Below are positions 1 through 12,415 of a DNA stretch of 64,000 nucleotides, piece after piece. The stretch's first letter is position 1, and each line of letters starts with the position of its first letter. The translations under genes and the position numbers were made by a program. The notes under the pieces were generated by a model. It searched no databases, was not told the DNA's origin, and saw nothing but the letters and a program-made list of their open reading frames with translations. Origin of the DNA: Pohlia nutans (taxonomy: Eukaryota; Streptophyta; Bryopsida; Bryales; Mniaceae); contig CM040086.1 in NCBI GenBank assembly GCA_022496805.1, forward strand, positions 14,944,501-15,008,500. The letters run 5' to 3'.

Positions 1-320
1 CTTGGAAGATTTTAGGCTCTGGAAGAGGGACAGCATGAGCTCTGTACGTGCGTATCCGAGGATCTCTTCCGAATCGGTTGCTCTATCTCCTGGTGAATCA
101 ATCCTCACCTTCACAGTCAGAAATTGTGTGCTGAAACAAATTATTTACAACGTAGGAATATCTAAAACAGTATGTAATGGGCTTTATGAACATGTAATCA
201 AAACAGCATCGGTTTCAGAGATAATTAATCTTTGAATTAGTACCTTCAGATTGTTGAGCATGTACTGTCGGTTGGAATGAATTGCAGCAGGTAGGCACAA
301 AACTCTTCATTGGCGTAATC

Positions 321-2321
321 ATGAGAACAGTTGTAGCACCATGTGGGGTTCCGCCACAGCAGTTACACACTAGTGCAGCTAATTGTACTCGCAGCTTCAA
401 TTACGCTTCTTCTGCTTTTAGGCTTTCCCTGCAAACTGCGTTTTGCATTGCAAGTGTTGTCCTCGGCTTCCGAATTTCTCAGCAAACTTCCCTCGTGGTA
501 CTCCAATTCAACTCCATCAATCGCCATGATTCCCAACACTTTCAGCATACCTTGACCACTGCAGCAGCAGCGCAGCGCCTCGGTGATGATTCAGCTTTCT
601 CGGACGATCTAATGGTTCATCAGACAATAGTGGATATTAATACTAGACTGCCGCATCCAGATGCACGGCTCCCAGCTGCACCGTTCGCTGTCAATTCCTC
701 CAAACGGATTACTACCGGGGTTCAAGTTGGCCGCCACCGAATCTTGATCCGAAAATGGCCGCACCCAGATCCCACAGAAACAATGAAAGCCTACCACTTG
801 ATTGCCAAAGTCCAACAGGAGCAAGAGCTGCTGCATGGAGTTCAAGAATGGAAGCCCATCATTGCCATCACGCCCACATTTTCACGCATGTTGCAAGCCT
901 TCCATTTGACAGGTCCGGTGGTCTGGAATTGCCCAATTTTCTATGGAGAGATAATATGATGCTGTAAACAGACTTGCATAGAGAGAGACTTACACATGTG
1001 CCCAACACTTTCAATTAGAGACAAATGACCACCTAGACTCTCTTCTCTGCCAACGAGGGATGATTTGTGACTGACCTGTTGGTGGTTTGGCAGGTTTGAT
1101 GCACACGTTGTCACTTGTTCGGGGACCAGTGACGTGGATTGTCATCGAGGCGGGGGGAGTAACAAACGGTACAGCAGAGCTCCTTGCTCAAGCACGAGTG
1201 CACAATGTGGTGCACCTAGGATGCCCCAGACCCATGCCCGTGGGCTTCGAAGCCCGTTGGATTTTGGAGTCTCACTTACGAGTAGAAGGCTTGAGGTAAT
1301 ACAGCCAGAAATTATCGATCATTTTCTTCCTTTCAAAGCAGCATGGGTGGGGTAATCAATTGCAGTCAACATCTTTGTGTGCGTAAATTTGCAGATTCGT
1401 GAGGGAGAAGCAGCTGGAGGGTGTGATCGTCTTTGCTGATGACAGCAACGGGTACAGTTTGAAATTCTTCGACTTAGTACAGAAGGTGAATTGGGTAGGG
1501 GTGGTTCCAATGGGCATACTGGGGTACGCTGGATTTGGCAGCAATAACCTAAATAGGAATAGGAAAAGAAAAAGGAGAGGCAGTCTCTTACTCGGAATCC
1601 TCCACAAGGGTCAAGTCGCTCCCAAGATTGCCCTGCAAGTCCAAACCCTTGCCCTGGATGGCTGGCATGCCCATAGGCCTCTCCCTTTAGATTGGGACTC
1701 CGGGAAGGGCACCACATTGTTAGACAATAAGTTGCAATGGGCAGGATTCGTAATGAATGCACGAGCAGTCTGGGCTAATTCCAACCGACCACATTGGCTT
1801 CATGACTGGGAGGTTTGGACTCGGCTGAAAGAGCCTGGTGAGTACCTCGATTTGAGATCCATCTTCAAGGACGAGTCCCAAGTGGAAGAGCTCATAGACA
1901 GGGGACGCAACCAGGTGCGACATTGGTGGATCCGAATGGAAGGTCGCCCAAACTGCAAATTCCCTTCAAGGTGAGTGAGGTTTCTTAACCCTTAATGCCC
2001 ACAAGGACCTCAACCCCTAACCCTAACCCCAAATCACAAAACTCAAATTTAGTCAATAGCTGGTTTTGGAGTGTTTAGCGAGTTGCTCCTCAAGACATAG
2101 GGTTGCTGACATAGTTTGAAATTTACTTGACTGTCAGCTGGGCTCTGGAATCGCAACCGAAGATTCTGTTGCCTGCAAAGATCATTCCATCGCTTGAAGA
2201 AGGCGTTCCAAAATCCACCTCGAACTCCACCTCGCTGTTTCCATCGAGCCAGACCAAAAACATCAGTTCTAGAAACAAGTTACCTACACAGGAGAGGAAA
2301 ACCAAACCAAAACAGCTATAA
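321..2321 (+). CDS. GT43 glycosyltransferase, IRX14-like (xylan beta-1,4-xylosyltransferase family), 4 exons
   Basis: Coding exons are join(321..912,1094..1295,1395..1970,2138..2321), giving 517 residues with every intron GT-AG and all phases matching. The N-terminus has a short hydrophobic segment (about residues 35-49) fitting a type II Golgi signal anchor. The GT43 core follows: ITPTF at about 183-187, an EAGG-TN block, RPMPVGFEAR, then the acidic metal/nucleotide-sugar motif FADDSN with D280-D281, KVNWVG, GFVMNAR and HWWIRMEGR. The last exon continues the family pattern after KFP with SWALE. Arabidopsis IRX14 is of similar length and acts in xylan backbone elongation in the Golgi; family assignment is strong, exact activity is inferred. 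The ATG at 321 is the first in the exon-1 frame that precedes the anchor; an upstream exon in 1-240 cannot be excluded. Intron 3 has a TTAACCC motif and telomere-like CCCTAA units near 2010-2035. Confidence 0.88.
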
Positions 2322-4052
2322 ACTAGTTCCCAAAATAGCACTGTAACATAGATAGCAATGGGCTGGATTTGCTTACTTTGGCCAGGAATTGCATGAGACA
2401 CAAATTTCGTTACAATACAATGCTCTATGTTTATCAATTTTGATCAAAGTGAATAATCTATGTGTTGGATATGCAACAACTGGAACGTCAGAATTAATAA
2501 TTTGCATCCAACTTAGGCACGAATGAATGGGATATGACGCAAATCGACCATTGTAATTTTGATGCATGCAATGCAACACACAAAAAAAGGGGGGGGGGGG
2601 GGGGGGGGGGGAGGGGGGGAGCAGGGAAAACGTACGTTTGTGATACTTGGTTTGTTGGTACCTGCACACATAAGTGCAATTCAGTAATTTGAGAAATCGA
2701 GTACAAACTTTCTGATTGCTACCATCTCACATGAACGTTCACAGCTTAAAAGTATGACGATTATTCAGCCCAAGATGCATATCAAGCTATGCAGATCTTC
2801 AAAAAGATCAACAACCTACAAAGAACTTACACAACTTTGGGTGATGTGCAGATGTGAAGCATTTACCAGAAGGAAGGTGTACTCCATGTCCATTCGTTGG
2901 TACTGGTGATCATCCACACCGCGAATCAGTTCAAATATTCTTTCCTTTCAATCCCCAATGACATGCCAACTGTCAAGAAACCCTAATCCATTCACCACAG
3001 TCTGCATCCGACTATGCTCTCTTCAGTTGCGAAAAATCTACCCAGAGGAAAGAAATGGGACGCAAATGACTCCCCTTGTGAAGTTCCTCGATATTCACAA
3101 GAGCATCTCAAGCAGATGACCTGATTTTACATTGCAACAAGCAAGTTCTTGAATCTCCAATGACAATCGGCTACGAAATATTCATAGTTCATGCCGACTA
3201 CTCCAAAACCGAAATACGAAATAACCTCCACAGTCTCGCGACCTTGCAATCCTAATCACTACGCAAATTCTCAGGATAAACTCTTAAGACCTAGACACAC
3301 ATTATCAAAAATTCTCAAATTTTGGAATAAGCTCCTGCACAACTGCTACTTCCCTTCGTAATCTAAGATTAACGTTCTCCGAAAAAATGAAAAACTAAAG
3401 AACGATCCCGCTAAATTCAAATGCCTCAATAGCGATCCATCTTCCGAAAGTAAACGCGTTCAAAGCGAGTTCATCATGAGCTGAGTCTTCCAAATTAGCC
3501 GCTGCGCACGGCATTGTTCTCTTCATATAGCAACTACACGAGCTGAATTCAATTTACCAAACATCGTGCACGATTATTTTGACATGAATAAAACAAATGC
3601 AAACACCACGTTCGTCCACGAGACCAATCAGCATGCACGCAATCCAAGTACCTTCACAAATCGGTAGGACAGAATTATTTCGATGATTCGCTGTACGTCG
3701 GCAACATATATTGTGCGTGCTGCAGCAAACCCTAACGGAGAGCCACCTGCTCGCATAACTTACACAGAAATCAAATCAGCAGAAGCTGAAATGAAGATCC
3801 AGCTCAGCCGGCAATGCCGTAAGCTGCATGCAGCGGCAATGTCGAGAGCATTAATTAATTTTGGCTGTTGTTCGCCATCGCCAGAGCTGCGTGAGGCCGA
3901 TTCTCTCACTCCATCACGCCTACGACGACGACGAAGCAGCTGAAGAAGAAATTGAGCAACCACTTGATGAGAGCTCAAATCCATAATTACTTGCAGTGGA
4001 TTGCTAAGGTTGGATGTCCTAAAATCACCAACTTGAGAAATATGGCCACATT
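2322..4052. other. Intergenic stretch, no secure gene
   Basis: It contains a poly-G run at about 2590-2620, probably a slippage-prone homopolymer. On the minus strand, 2866-2963 reads as an open, exon-like segment (ERIFELIRGVDDHQY...) ending at a possible GTAAAT donor. An ATG at 3984 (-) opens a 74-codon Arg/Ser-rich frame that could be a first exon. I could not join these into a gene or recognise a family, so they are only noted. Confidence 0.3.
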
Positions 4053-4851
4053 TTAACCCTTTAACATCCTAGTTCAACACTGTTTTCCAAGATTCGTTAT
4101 AAAATGTTTGATGAAAACCGGAAATGGAGTTGATGTACAAAGAAAAGTTGTAAATGTCAACGTGAAGATCACATCTGTACAGTTGGATTTATCATGTTTT
4201 TTATTAAGTATTTTTAATTATTTTCGCAAGGTTTTCTCTTGAAATTCGATTAAAAATCCCACATTAAAAGAGTTATTTGTAAAGTCCCTCAAATCCCTTC
4301 TTTTTGACCTGTAAAATGGAAAGGAGAGGATCGGCATGATCTTACTGTAGACGGCCCGAAATAGAACACTGGATGGATTGAAAGTTTTATTCATAAAAAT
4401 TTGGAGGGAGGGAGAAGAATTGGGTAGTGGGGTGGGACCATGAGGAGAAGTGGTGTCAGAATGCTCTGGTACTAGCTTTGGTCCATGAAAAAAGCAGGAC
4501 AGAAGACCGGATGCCTTTACAAATAACTCTAATACATTTAAAATATTGTAATGAAATTGGAATAACATGCTCTATGAGATAGTATGGTTTCCATTATTTG
4601 ATTTTACTTATTTTGGAAAATCGTGTTTTAGGTCTCACTTTTTGAACTAAGAATGAAACTTGACATAAACCAATTGTGTGATTTTTCCAAAAATCATAAT
4701 AACCCATTTTAAAAATCCAAACCGTACAATAAACTTGCACAAGAACCAAGAGAAATTTCTTTGGATGAAAACTGTTCAACTCAGATGAGTATCCAACAAC
4801 TTGAATCTGTTCGTCGTCCAGATATTCGAAGCACGAGCGTCAAAGGGTTAA
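4053..4851. mobile_element. piggyBac-like MITE (family A) with a nested second MITE
   Basis: It begins TTAACCCTTTAACATCC and ends GCGTCAAAGGGTTAA, so it is bounded by TTAA and by inverted CCCTTT-type ends, as in piggyBac elements. The inner part (about 4080-4250 and 4560-4790) matches the elements at 29120-29665 and 52929-53306. No transposase is encoded. A 262-bp MITE of another family interrupts it at 4269-4530. The flank GAAATATGG..CATTTTAAC occurs on both sides, suggesting a local duplication around the insertion. Confidence 0.75.
4269..4530. mobile_element. MITE family B, copy 1 (nested)
   Basis: The ends are perfect inverted repeats AGAGTTATTTGTAAAG / CTTTACAAATAACTCT. A near-identical 259-bp copy lies at 60434-60692. 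It is non-coding, although its minus strand has an open frame shared by both copies, which follows from their sequence identity. It sits inside the family A element, so it inserted later. The superfamily is not settled; a TA or short AT-rich target duplication is possible. Confidence 0.8.
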
Positions 4852-7459
4852 GAAATATGGCTTCATTTTAACAAGGTTATGTATGAGAAATATTTTTCGG
4901 TCATTTGGAAGAAGATTTCTCACAGAATGCACAAATTTCCGCAATTTAATTCCCAATATTCGGATTGATACAAATTTTCAAAGTGAAAAGAACTTTGTGA
5001 CCCAAATCAGACCTTTAGGTTTCTCCATGACCACACCACGTGGTACTAATTTTCACTCATAATGATACCCAAAACAATCAACTACTTCTTCGCAATGCTT
5101 AATATGCCATTGGTTTACTTGAATAGTGAAATTAATGGTTTTCAGTCTCAATTGTGGTGACCCCAAAAAAACTCTACATGTCATAGTTGGGAGAGGTGTT
5201 GGTTTTAGGACATCCAACCTTAGAAGGGAGAGGATTAGACCATTCCCAAAAAAAGTCAATCCAAAAAGCCAATGTAAAAAGTCAATGCATATGATCTCAA
5301 GCTATTCAAATACAAATGAGACCTCGCTCATTCTCTAAATGAGCGTTGGTATAGAGAATTGGGATAAACTTTTACATTAGAGAATTAGGGATTAAGCTTC
5401 ATGAACGCTTTGTGAGTTTGTTCCATATTAAGCTTCATGCTCCCTCAAACTACTACTTCTACTGGTTTAGGGTCAAAAACATACTTAATTCATGACAAAT
5501 ATGATATGTAATTTGTAGAATTTTTTTAAATGTTTAGATGTGCAAAGTTTTTTAGACATGTGACAAGTTAATATTACATTAATTTATGTATATAATTAAA
5601 ATCAATTAAAAAGTCCAAATGTGAAATAATAGCCATTCCTTTGAACATTAGTGACACTATTATTTTCTAACTATATTTTGAATGGATTTTTTTAAATACT
5701 TCAATTTTAAGTATATTTTTAATTTGAAAGTTAAAGTCCAAATATTTATTTAGCATGCAATACAACTTCAAAGAAACTTGTTGAGATTATTATTAAAATG
5801 AAACCAAATTTACCCATGACAATTTGCTATATGTTAGGCAAAAAGCTTAGACATGGATATTAAATGTTTGACATTGAGAATAAAGGCTTTGAAATTTTCA
5901 AATGTATTTATGTTTTAACTCCCTATGATTCTTATAATTATACAATATTGTCACGGTTGTTTAATTTCTTATATTTTGACAATACCCAATGAGATCAAAT
6001 CTATTTTTAGCTCGTTTACGTTAACGTATAAAGGAAATAAACATATGCACATATTTATATATGTATCAAATGCATTATGTTCATTTATAGTAAATAGATA
6101 ATATTGTAAGGGTCAATCTCTTTTTTTATCATTCACTATATCTCATTGCTTTAATTATTACCATTTACTCAAAATTGAATTCATAACTCGATTCATAACT
6201 TCTAATATTGACGTGGACTTATAGCTATAGTTGACAAAAATTTGCTATATATAATTTAATTGAGTGTATGTAGAAATGATATTTATTTATTACATATATT
6301 ATATATCATATACACATCATGTATATTGTTTCCTCATATCATCTATCCACAAAAGACAAGCATTTAAGAAAATAAAATATTATAAAATTCATAATGTAAA
6401 TAATATAAAGATATGTCATGTTTTCTTAAATGATCTTTGTCACTTGGTGATGAACGTGACACCGATTAATGAATGATGGGAAAACATTGATTCTCATTAC
6501 TATACTATTGATTTTTAATCATAATTCAAAATGAGACATAACGAAATGCCTTTGTGAAAAATTTCCTCAATTTCAATTAATTCATTAAAAGTTGACCATC
6601 GTTGCACATCACGTTTTATAGTACATGTGTTAAAAATATTTTTTTAGTCATTTGATACATCATTGTTACTGACCTTTATTCTCACTTGAAAGTGAGAGAC
6701 AACGAAAAATCTTTAGAAATTTAGTCTTGAAGTTGCATTGTTTTAAAGGTTGGTCATCGAGGTCTGAAAGAGTCATATCAAGTTTCAAAATGTACGTCAA
6801 CAAGATTTTATTTTTTTAATTCATGTATACATTTTGTATATGTACCACTAACTTTTATTTTCCCTAGAATATGAGGAGAACATTAGAACATATGGAGATT
6901 TGGAAGGTCTTTTAGTTATAGTTAATTCTTTAGGAGTTGACCATCAATGTGTTCAAAAGTCATATCAAACTTTGTTCTCACTTGAAAGTGAAATATAAAA
7001 AAGGAAGATTTTGTTCCATATTGAGACGCGTTCAACTTTTAAGAAGTTTGAAATATACGCTAACAAGATTCATTGTGTCATGTATGTACATTTGACAACT
7101 ACATCACTGACGATCACTGTTCCAACTAGTTTCATAAAAATTGACCATCATTGTCTTGACCAAAAAGTCATAACAAACTTGAAAGTACATGTCAACAATG
7201 TACATTCTTCAAGTTTATGGTTATATCAATATTGTTAAATAATGAATATCATAAACTATGACTAATAGGGACATAATGACCAACAAAATTCTTCTGTGTG
7301 ATGAATAAAAATGAAGGCACAAATATTAAATTTTTAATTGCTATATATGCACATTTGTTTCTTGACAAGTTGAAAAAATAGTGACATATTTGAACTTTAC
7401 ACCATTGACATAAAATAGAACACTAATAAAAGTATTACCTTCATATATTTTTTATTTTT
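4852..7459. repeat. AT-rich intergenic region with diverged ~200-bp repeats at about 6490-7240
   Basis: No gene is visible. Between about 6490 and 7240 a phrase resembling AGTTGACCATC, followed by GTCATA(T/A)CAAACTT and preceded by TCACTTGAAAGTGA, recurs at roughly 170-200-base spacing (near 6592, 6750, 6935 and 7140). These look like old tandem or segmental repeats. The rest is A/T-rich sequence with short simple repeats. Confidence 0.45.
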
Positions 7460-7643
7460 CGACAAAATAGGGGCCAGAAAAGAATACTTCGGAGCCACAA
7501 GTTCATATGAATTTGCACATACTACACCATTTTATTTTCAAAAAGATATATGGCCAGGACCTATAAAACGGCCAGATAAAGGCCCCGTCAGATGTCTCCA
7601 AACATATCTAACCAAATACGACTAAGAAAATAACCTTGAAGAA

Positions 7644-8506
7644 ATGGCAATCGAATTTCCAAACATTAGCAAATGGACCATGAACTCAAACATTGATAAC
7701 GAACTATCCAACACATTTTGGTCTAATCCTACAATCACTGACTCACAAAAAACAATTATATTAAAACTTCGTACCGGCCAATACATGGGTAATGCTAGAA
7801 CACAACTATTTTTTGGAAGAGAAAGATTCCCCTCAATAACATGCTCTATCTGCAACTCTGCAGATGCAGACACATGGCTACACGCACTTCTAAAATGTAG
7901 TCATCACCACATTCACGCCATTAGAGTCAAAAGACACAACAAAGCAGTTTGGGAACTAAGGAAATTAATCCTCTCATCACAAAAATCTAGATGTTACAAC
8001 CTCATGAACGCAGGAACATTCAACAACAACCCCCAAGAAAACACAGTACCCCCATGGCTACTACCGTGCACATGTGAACAACAAAGATGCCATTGCAACG
8101 CTAGATTCAAACCAGACATCCTCTGCGTAAAAGGACTCCCATACAAAAATGACCCACCATCACATCCATCAGACAACCTCACAATTCAATTTATTGAATT
8201 TACATATTGTAATGACAGATTCCCACAAACAACAATAGATATCAAAAACAAAAAATACCAACCACTTATTAACAACATTATTAATTTAGGATGGAAAGTT
8301 GACCACTCATAGTCATCACGGCAGGAGCTATAGGCACAACACATATCCCCTCGATGAAACTCCTTGAAACAAAATTTAAATTACCTGAAACTGCCATTAA
8401 ACACACATTCAAAGAAATAAACACCATTGCTATACATCATGCCGGATCAATTATTCTACATAAAAGAAAAATAGAAAATAACCAACCACTACCAATGGAT
8501 TACTAA
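7644..8506 (+). pseudogene. LINE ORF2 C-terminal fragment (Cys/His domain)
   Basis: An open frame runs 7644-8312 and resumes in another frame (ITAGAIGTTHIPS...) to 8506. It holds the post-RNase H Cys/His region, with CSIC..C, HHH and RHN residues. At this site it keeps Cys in SRCYNLMNAG where the large copy has a TGA stop, so this fragment is the more intact sequence at that position. It has no promoter or start of its own and is a retrotransposition remnant. Confidence 0.8.
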
Positions 8507-8559
8507 ATAAAACAAAACTACCAAACAAAAGGAGGGTAATGGTGAAGACCACTACTTAT

Positions 8560-8800
8560 TTCTTTTGTATTTTTTGTTTGATTAGCTCACAGTACACACT
8601 TGTCTCAGGTAGATGGGACGGGGCCGGTTGGTTGGTACAAACTTTCTTGCCTATGAATAATACACTAGCAGCACCAAGTCATGTATATCACAATAAACGC
8701 TCAGACGGACTCCACGGGAATCGAACCCGGACCGTACAATTGTAACATAAACGCCCTTCTCCAACCAACCTTGGAACCATGACTTGGCAACCTCCAGCAA
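8560..8800 (-). mobile_element. tRNA-derived SINE-like insertion
   Basis: On the minus strand a tRNA-like head spans 8778-8708. It has a perfect B box (GGTTCGATTCC), a weaker A-box region (AAGGTTGGTTGGAGA) and a seven-pair acceptor-like stem (GGTTCCA with TGGAGTC, two wobble pairs). The anticodon arm is poor, so it is not a functional tRNA. A non-tRNA body follows, ending near an A-rich stretch. It lies within the 3' part of the truncated LINE. Confidence 0.5.
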
Positions 8801-9349
8801 AACAAATACCAATTTATACCCGCGCTAATTCTAATCCAACATATTTTACTAGTGTTACTAGTATTTATCTCTGGTCACTAAAGTGTCTATTCTCGAAAGA
8901 GGTGAGTAGTCTTGTACCAATGGAACTTTGTCCGGTGGGCATTGGCTCATTGTCAAGACGAACAGACACTTTATTCACCCCGGCCTCGAAAGAGGACCGG
9001 TGTTCATATCTATCTATATCTATCTTACTTTGACCTTCAAAGGTTTGAATGTATATCACTTCTAAACCATATTAGAATAGTAAATTTTTGTACTACAAAT
9101 ATAAATCATACTTTGAAAGCTAGTAGCTAACGATAATAACTTTAAAAAATGTTTTGCTCAAAATTGCAAGACACGAATTTGTTTGTTATGTTTTATATTT
9201 TACTATTTACATAGTTTTTTTTTCAAATAATACATTTCAATCAATGCATTCTTGTGCCTAATCTCAACCAAATTCTTACTAAAATCCTCTTGAAAAAGTA
9301 TTGCATAAGAAGAATTGGTAATTCAACTACAACACCTTTAAAAATGCAC

Positions 9350-9628
9350 TACCGTGCCTGGAAGGCAGGGTTGGCAGAAAATAATTCCCCCCAAAAATGC
9401 CGAAAAATAAATAAATTTATCAAGTATTTTGTCGAAATCAACAAAAATGAAGTCAACAAAAATTGTAGACAAAAAACAAAAGAAAACGTTTAGTTGCTAG
9501 AAAAATTCAATGTTAGTTATTAATAGCAAATTTTTTAATAATTATTTTTGAAAGTGCCGACCTTCATTGTTTGAACTTTTATTAATTATTCGACATGAAA
9601 GTGCCAAGCCTGCCTTCCACGTACGGTA
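9350..9628 (+). mobile_element. MITE family D, copy 1 (left arm of a head-to-head pair)
   Basis: The ends are inverted repeats of the form TACCGTACGTGGAAGGCAGG, here TACCGTGCCTGGAAGGCAGG and CCTTCCACGTACGGTA. The interior is A/T-rich with no coding capacity. The sequence is the reverse complement of 9636-9915 and relates to 28746-29038. Confidence 0.8.
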
Positions 9629-9635
9629 ATAGAGT

Positions 9636-9915
9636 TACCGTGGTAGGAAGGCAGGGTCGGCACTTTCATGTCGAATAATTAATTAAAGTTTGAAAAGTAG
9701 GGATCGACACTTTCAAAAATAATTATTATAAATTTGGCTATTAATAACTAACACTGAATTTTACTAGCGGCTACACGTTTTCCTTTGATTTTTGTCTACA
9801 ATTTTTGTTGACTCCATTTTTGTTGATTTCGACAAAATACTTGATAAATTTATTTATTTTTTCAGCATTTTTTTGGGGAATTATTTTCTGCCGACCCTGC
9901 CTTCCTGGTATGGTA
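9636..9915 (-). mobile_element. MITE family D, copy 2 (right arm of a head-to-head pair)
   Basis: Same family as 9350-9628, in opposite orientation and separated by 7 bp. Ends are TACCGTGGTAGGAAGGCAGG and CCTTCCTGGTATGGTA. Together the two copies form a 566-bp near-palindrome able to fold into one long hairpin. Confidence 0.8.
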
Positions 9916-10199
9916 TTTGTAAAGTATTACGGGGTACTTCCTCTACCACTTTCAGTTTTTGATCTTGAAATAGAATTCATCCACATGCTCTATTACCAAC
10001 AATCAATTGGCTTGCATTAGGGGCATGCGTGGGCACGTGGGACACATAGAGATTATGTTATGGGAACTCATGTGTGTTAAGGAGGAGCTTCTATTGCATT
10101 GAGAAGGTTCAAATTTTGAATCTCCTTAACAATGTAAAGTCTTTTGATTGGTCCTAAAATGAAGGGCCAAAACTCATTTTTGAAAAAAAGCATCATATA

Positions 10200-10691
10200 C
10201 TCGATCATATACTACTACTAAGAAGAATATTTGGAATTGATATACAAATGAAAGTTCTAGATTTTGAAATTTAGATTCCATCCGTACGGTTTGATTCACT
10301 ATTAACACCCAATTCCCTAATTTTGCACTTGGCCAAGTGCACTCATTTCATGAGCAAACTTGGCTTTAAAAAATTTTGTTTGAAAAATTTTGTAAAAAAC
10401 AAGGATTTTTGTCTTTCTACAATCTCTTCATTGTAAAGAAACAATTATTTATTTTATTTTCTACCCTTATCTTTATCTTTTATCTTTTTCTTTTTCTTTT
10501 ATCTTGTTTTAAAAAAAATCTTCTTTCTTGTCTTCCTCTTGTCTTCCTCTTGTCTTCCTTCTTCTTTTTCTTCTAGTCTTCCACTTGTCTTCCTTTTTTT
10601 TCTTCACCTTGCCATTTTTGGAGTTTAAATGATATTTTTTTTTTAAAAGAAATAAAAATCAGGGAGCAGGCTGAATCCATTACAGGCCCGG

Positions 10692-10751
<60 letters not shown>

Positions 10752-11700
10752 TTTTTTTTTTTTTTTTTTTCCGGTTATTCCGGGCAGGGAGGGTCCGCGC
10801 GCGCGGACCCTACTCTTTTTTTGATCCACTCTCCTTCCCTCACTCCCCCCCTCTCCCCTATATAAACCCTCTCTCACTCACCCTCCCTCACACTCTCCTT
10901 CCTCCCCTTTTCCTCTCTTGTTCTTCTTCCTTTCTTCCTTCTTCCTTCTCCTCAATGTAAAGGAAGAAGAGAGAGGAGGAAAGAAGAGTGAGGGAGTGAG
11001 AATGAGGGAGGGTTTATAAAGGGGAGAGGGGAAAAAAAAGAAAGGAGAGGAGGGAAGGAGAGTGGATCAAAAAAAGAGTAGGGTCCGCGCGCGCGGACTC
11101 TGTGCCCGGAAAAACCGGAAAAAAAAAAAAAAAAAAAAAAAACTTTTTTTTTTTTTTCGTTTTTTTTCCTCTTCTGGGCCTGTAATGGATTCAGCCTGCT
11201 CCCTGATTTTTATTTTTATTTTTAAAATTATCATTTAAACTCCAAAGATGGCAAGGTGAAGGAAGAAAAAGGAAGACTAGTGGAAGACTAGAAGGAAAAG
11301 AAGAAAGAATACAAAAAAAGACAAGAAAGAAGACAAGAAAAAAAAACAAGATAAAAGAAAAAATGAGATAAAGATAAAGAAAAAATGAGATAAAGATAAA
11401 GAAAAAATAAAAGATAAAGATAAGGATGAGAAATAAATTAAATAATTGTTTCTTTAGAGCGTAAGAGATTGTAAAAAGAAAAAAATCCTTGTTTTTAAGA
11501 GATTTTTTCAAACAATTTTTTTAATGCGCTTGGGGGTCAAGTGCATGATTATATGGCCAAGTGCAAAATTAGTGAATTGGGTGTTTATTACTATTACCAA
11601 CATTTAACTATAAAATTTGACAGTTAAAATTAAAAATACCTTCTAAATTTGATTACAAACAAAATTTTAACATTTTGAGTAAAGTTTGTTGGAATGAATT
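10200..11700. repeat. MITE family E remnant split by a foldback element
   Basis: The left part (about 10235-10304, GATATACAAATGAAAGTTCTAG and on) and right part (about 11590-11660, CTATTACCAA..ATAAAATTTGACA) match consecutive parts of the family E element at 48126-48704. The 1285-bp foldback element lies exactly between them. Confidence 0.6.
10305..11589. mobile_element. Foldback (long inverted repeat) element, 1285 bp
   Basis: The two halves are near reverse complements about a centre near 10947. Outer ends share ACACCCAATTC.CTAATTTTGCACTTGG; inner parts share GATCCACTCTCCTTCC and a TATAAACCCTC box. Each arm has a long homopolymer block (A then T) next to a GGGTCCGCGCGCGCGGAC palindrome. 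A 7-bp direct repeat ACTATTA flanks it (10298-10304 and 11590-11596), fitting a target-site duplication. It encodes no protein. It inserted into an older family E MITE. Confidence 0.75.
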
Positions 11701-12415
11701 TGAAATGAGATACTCTTAAACATGGTGATTCTTTGAATTTTTTGTGTTTTTTAAATCTATGACCTCATTTTTGCAAGGCCACTTTTGAATTATAGTAAAT
11801 GCAATTTTGGCTTGGTGAGCGACTTGACATACTTCTACATTTGTAGTTTTAGAAAAACATGTAATCAAGTATGACTAAATCCAACCGTTAGATAAGACAA
11901 CAACTTGGTGAAGAATCTCCAAGAAATTGGATGACTTTCATCCAAGCATCGATGAGAACATGAAAAGGGTTTGAATTTGTTGGTTGTTTACTTTCTGGAA
12001 GCTCTGACGTTTAGGAGTTAAGCTAAAAAACCAATTTTGCATTGTCTTTCCTCTCATCGAATTTTTCTACTGGACCTTACGGATAATCCTAATATACCGG
12101 TAATTAAAAGCGATTACTTTGGACATTCAAGCTTTTTGGGGGTTTTAACCTTGGATACATGGTGATAGAGTGGAAGAAATTAATAATTTTATTTTAATTT
12201 AATTGAAACCATTTGAATTCGGTGGGCACTGGGCCATAGCCCGTTCACATTAGTCACCCAACGCAAGTGCAACAGAGAATCTGCATTCGTCAAGTAAGTT
12301 TTTGGTAGCTACAATGTTCTCTTTTAATTTATTTTTCTTTAACCTGACGGATACAAGAAGTTGCTCTAAATGCATTTTGCCGCAAAAAAAACCGTGCTCT
12401 ACTAACACACATGCG

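Larger units (their letters stand above)
7460..9036 (+). mobile_element. 5'-truncated LINE copy (same family as 13.4-26.8 kb)
   Basis: From about 7460 the translated sequence matches the C-terminal end of the large LINE's ORF2: FAHTTPFYFQK, the GQYMGNAR block, the CSICNS-TWLHALLKC-H Cys/His segment, then RCHCNARFKPDILC. Coding similarity continues, with a frame change near 8310, to a stop at about 8506. The 3' end (8895-9036) has the family tail: GAAAGAGGTGAGTAGT, CAGACACTTTATTCACCCCGG and a (TATC)n run. A tRNA-like insertion interrupts the 3' untranslated part. Loss of the 5' portion is typical of LINE copies. Confidence 0.85.

Noticed and set aside
1985..2036. MITE or interstitial telomere in the GT43 intron
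   Set aside because: There is one TTAACCC and a few CCCTAA units, but no partner end and too few repeats.
4218..4568. 116-codon minus-strand frame, also seen at 60.5 kb
   Set aside because: The shared peptide is explained by two copies of the non-coding family B MITE.
8708..8778. Functional tRNA gene (minus strand)
   Set aside because: The B box and acceptor-like stem are good, but the anticodon arm does not fold and the T stem has a mismatch, so it reads as a SINE head.
10680..10877. Frame with long Phe/Lys runs
   Set aside because: It is translation of the poly-A/poly-T blocks of the foldback element.
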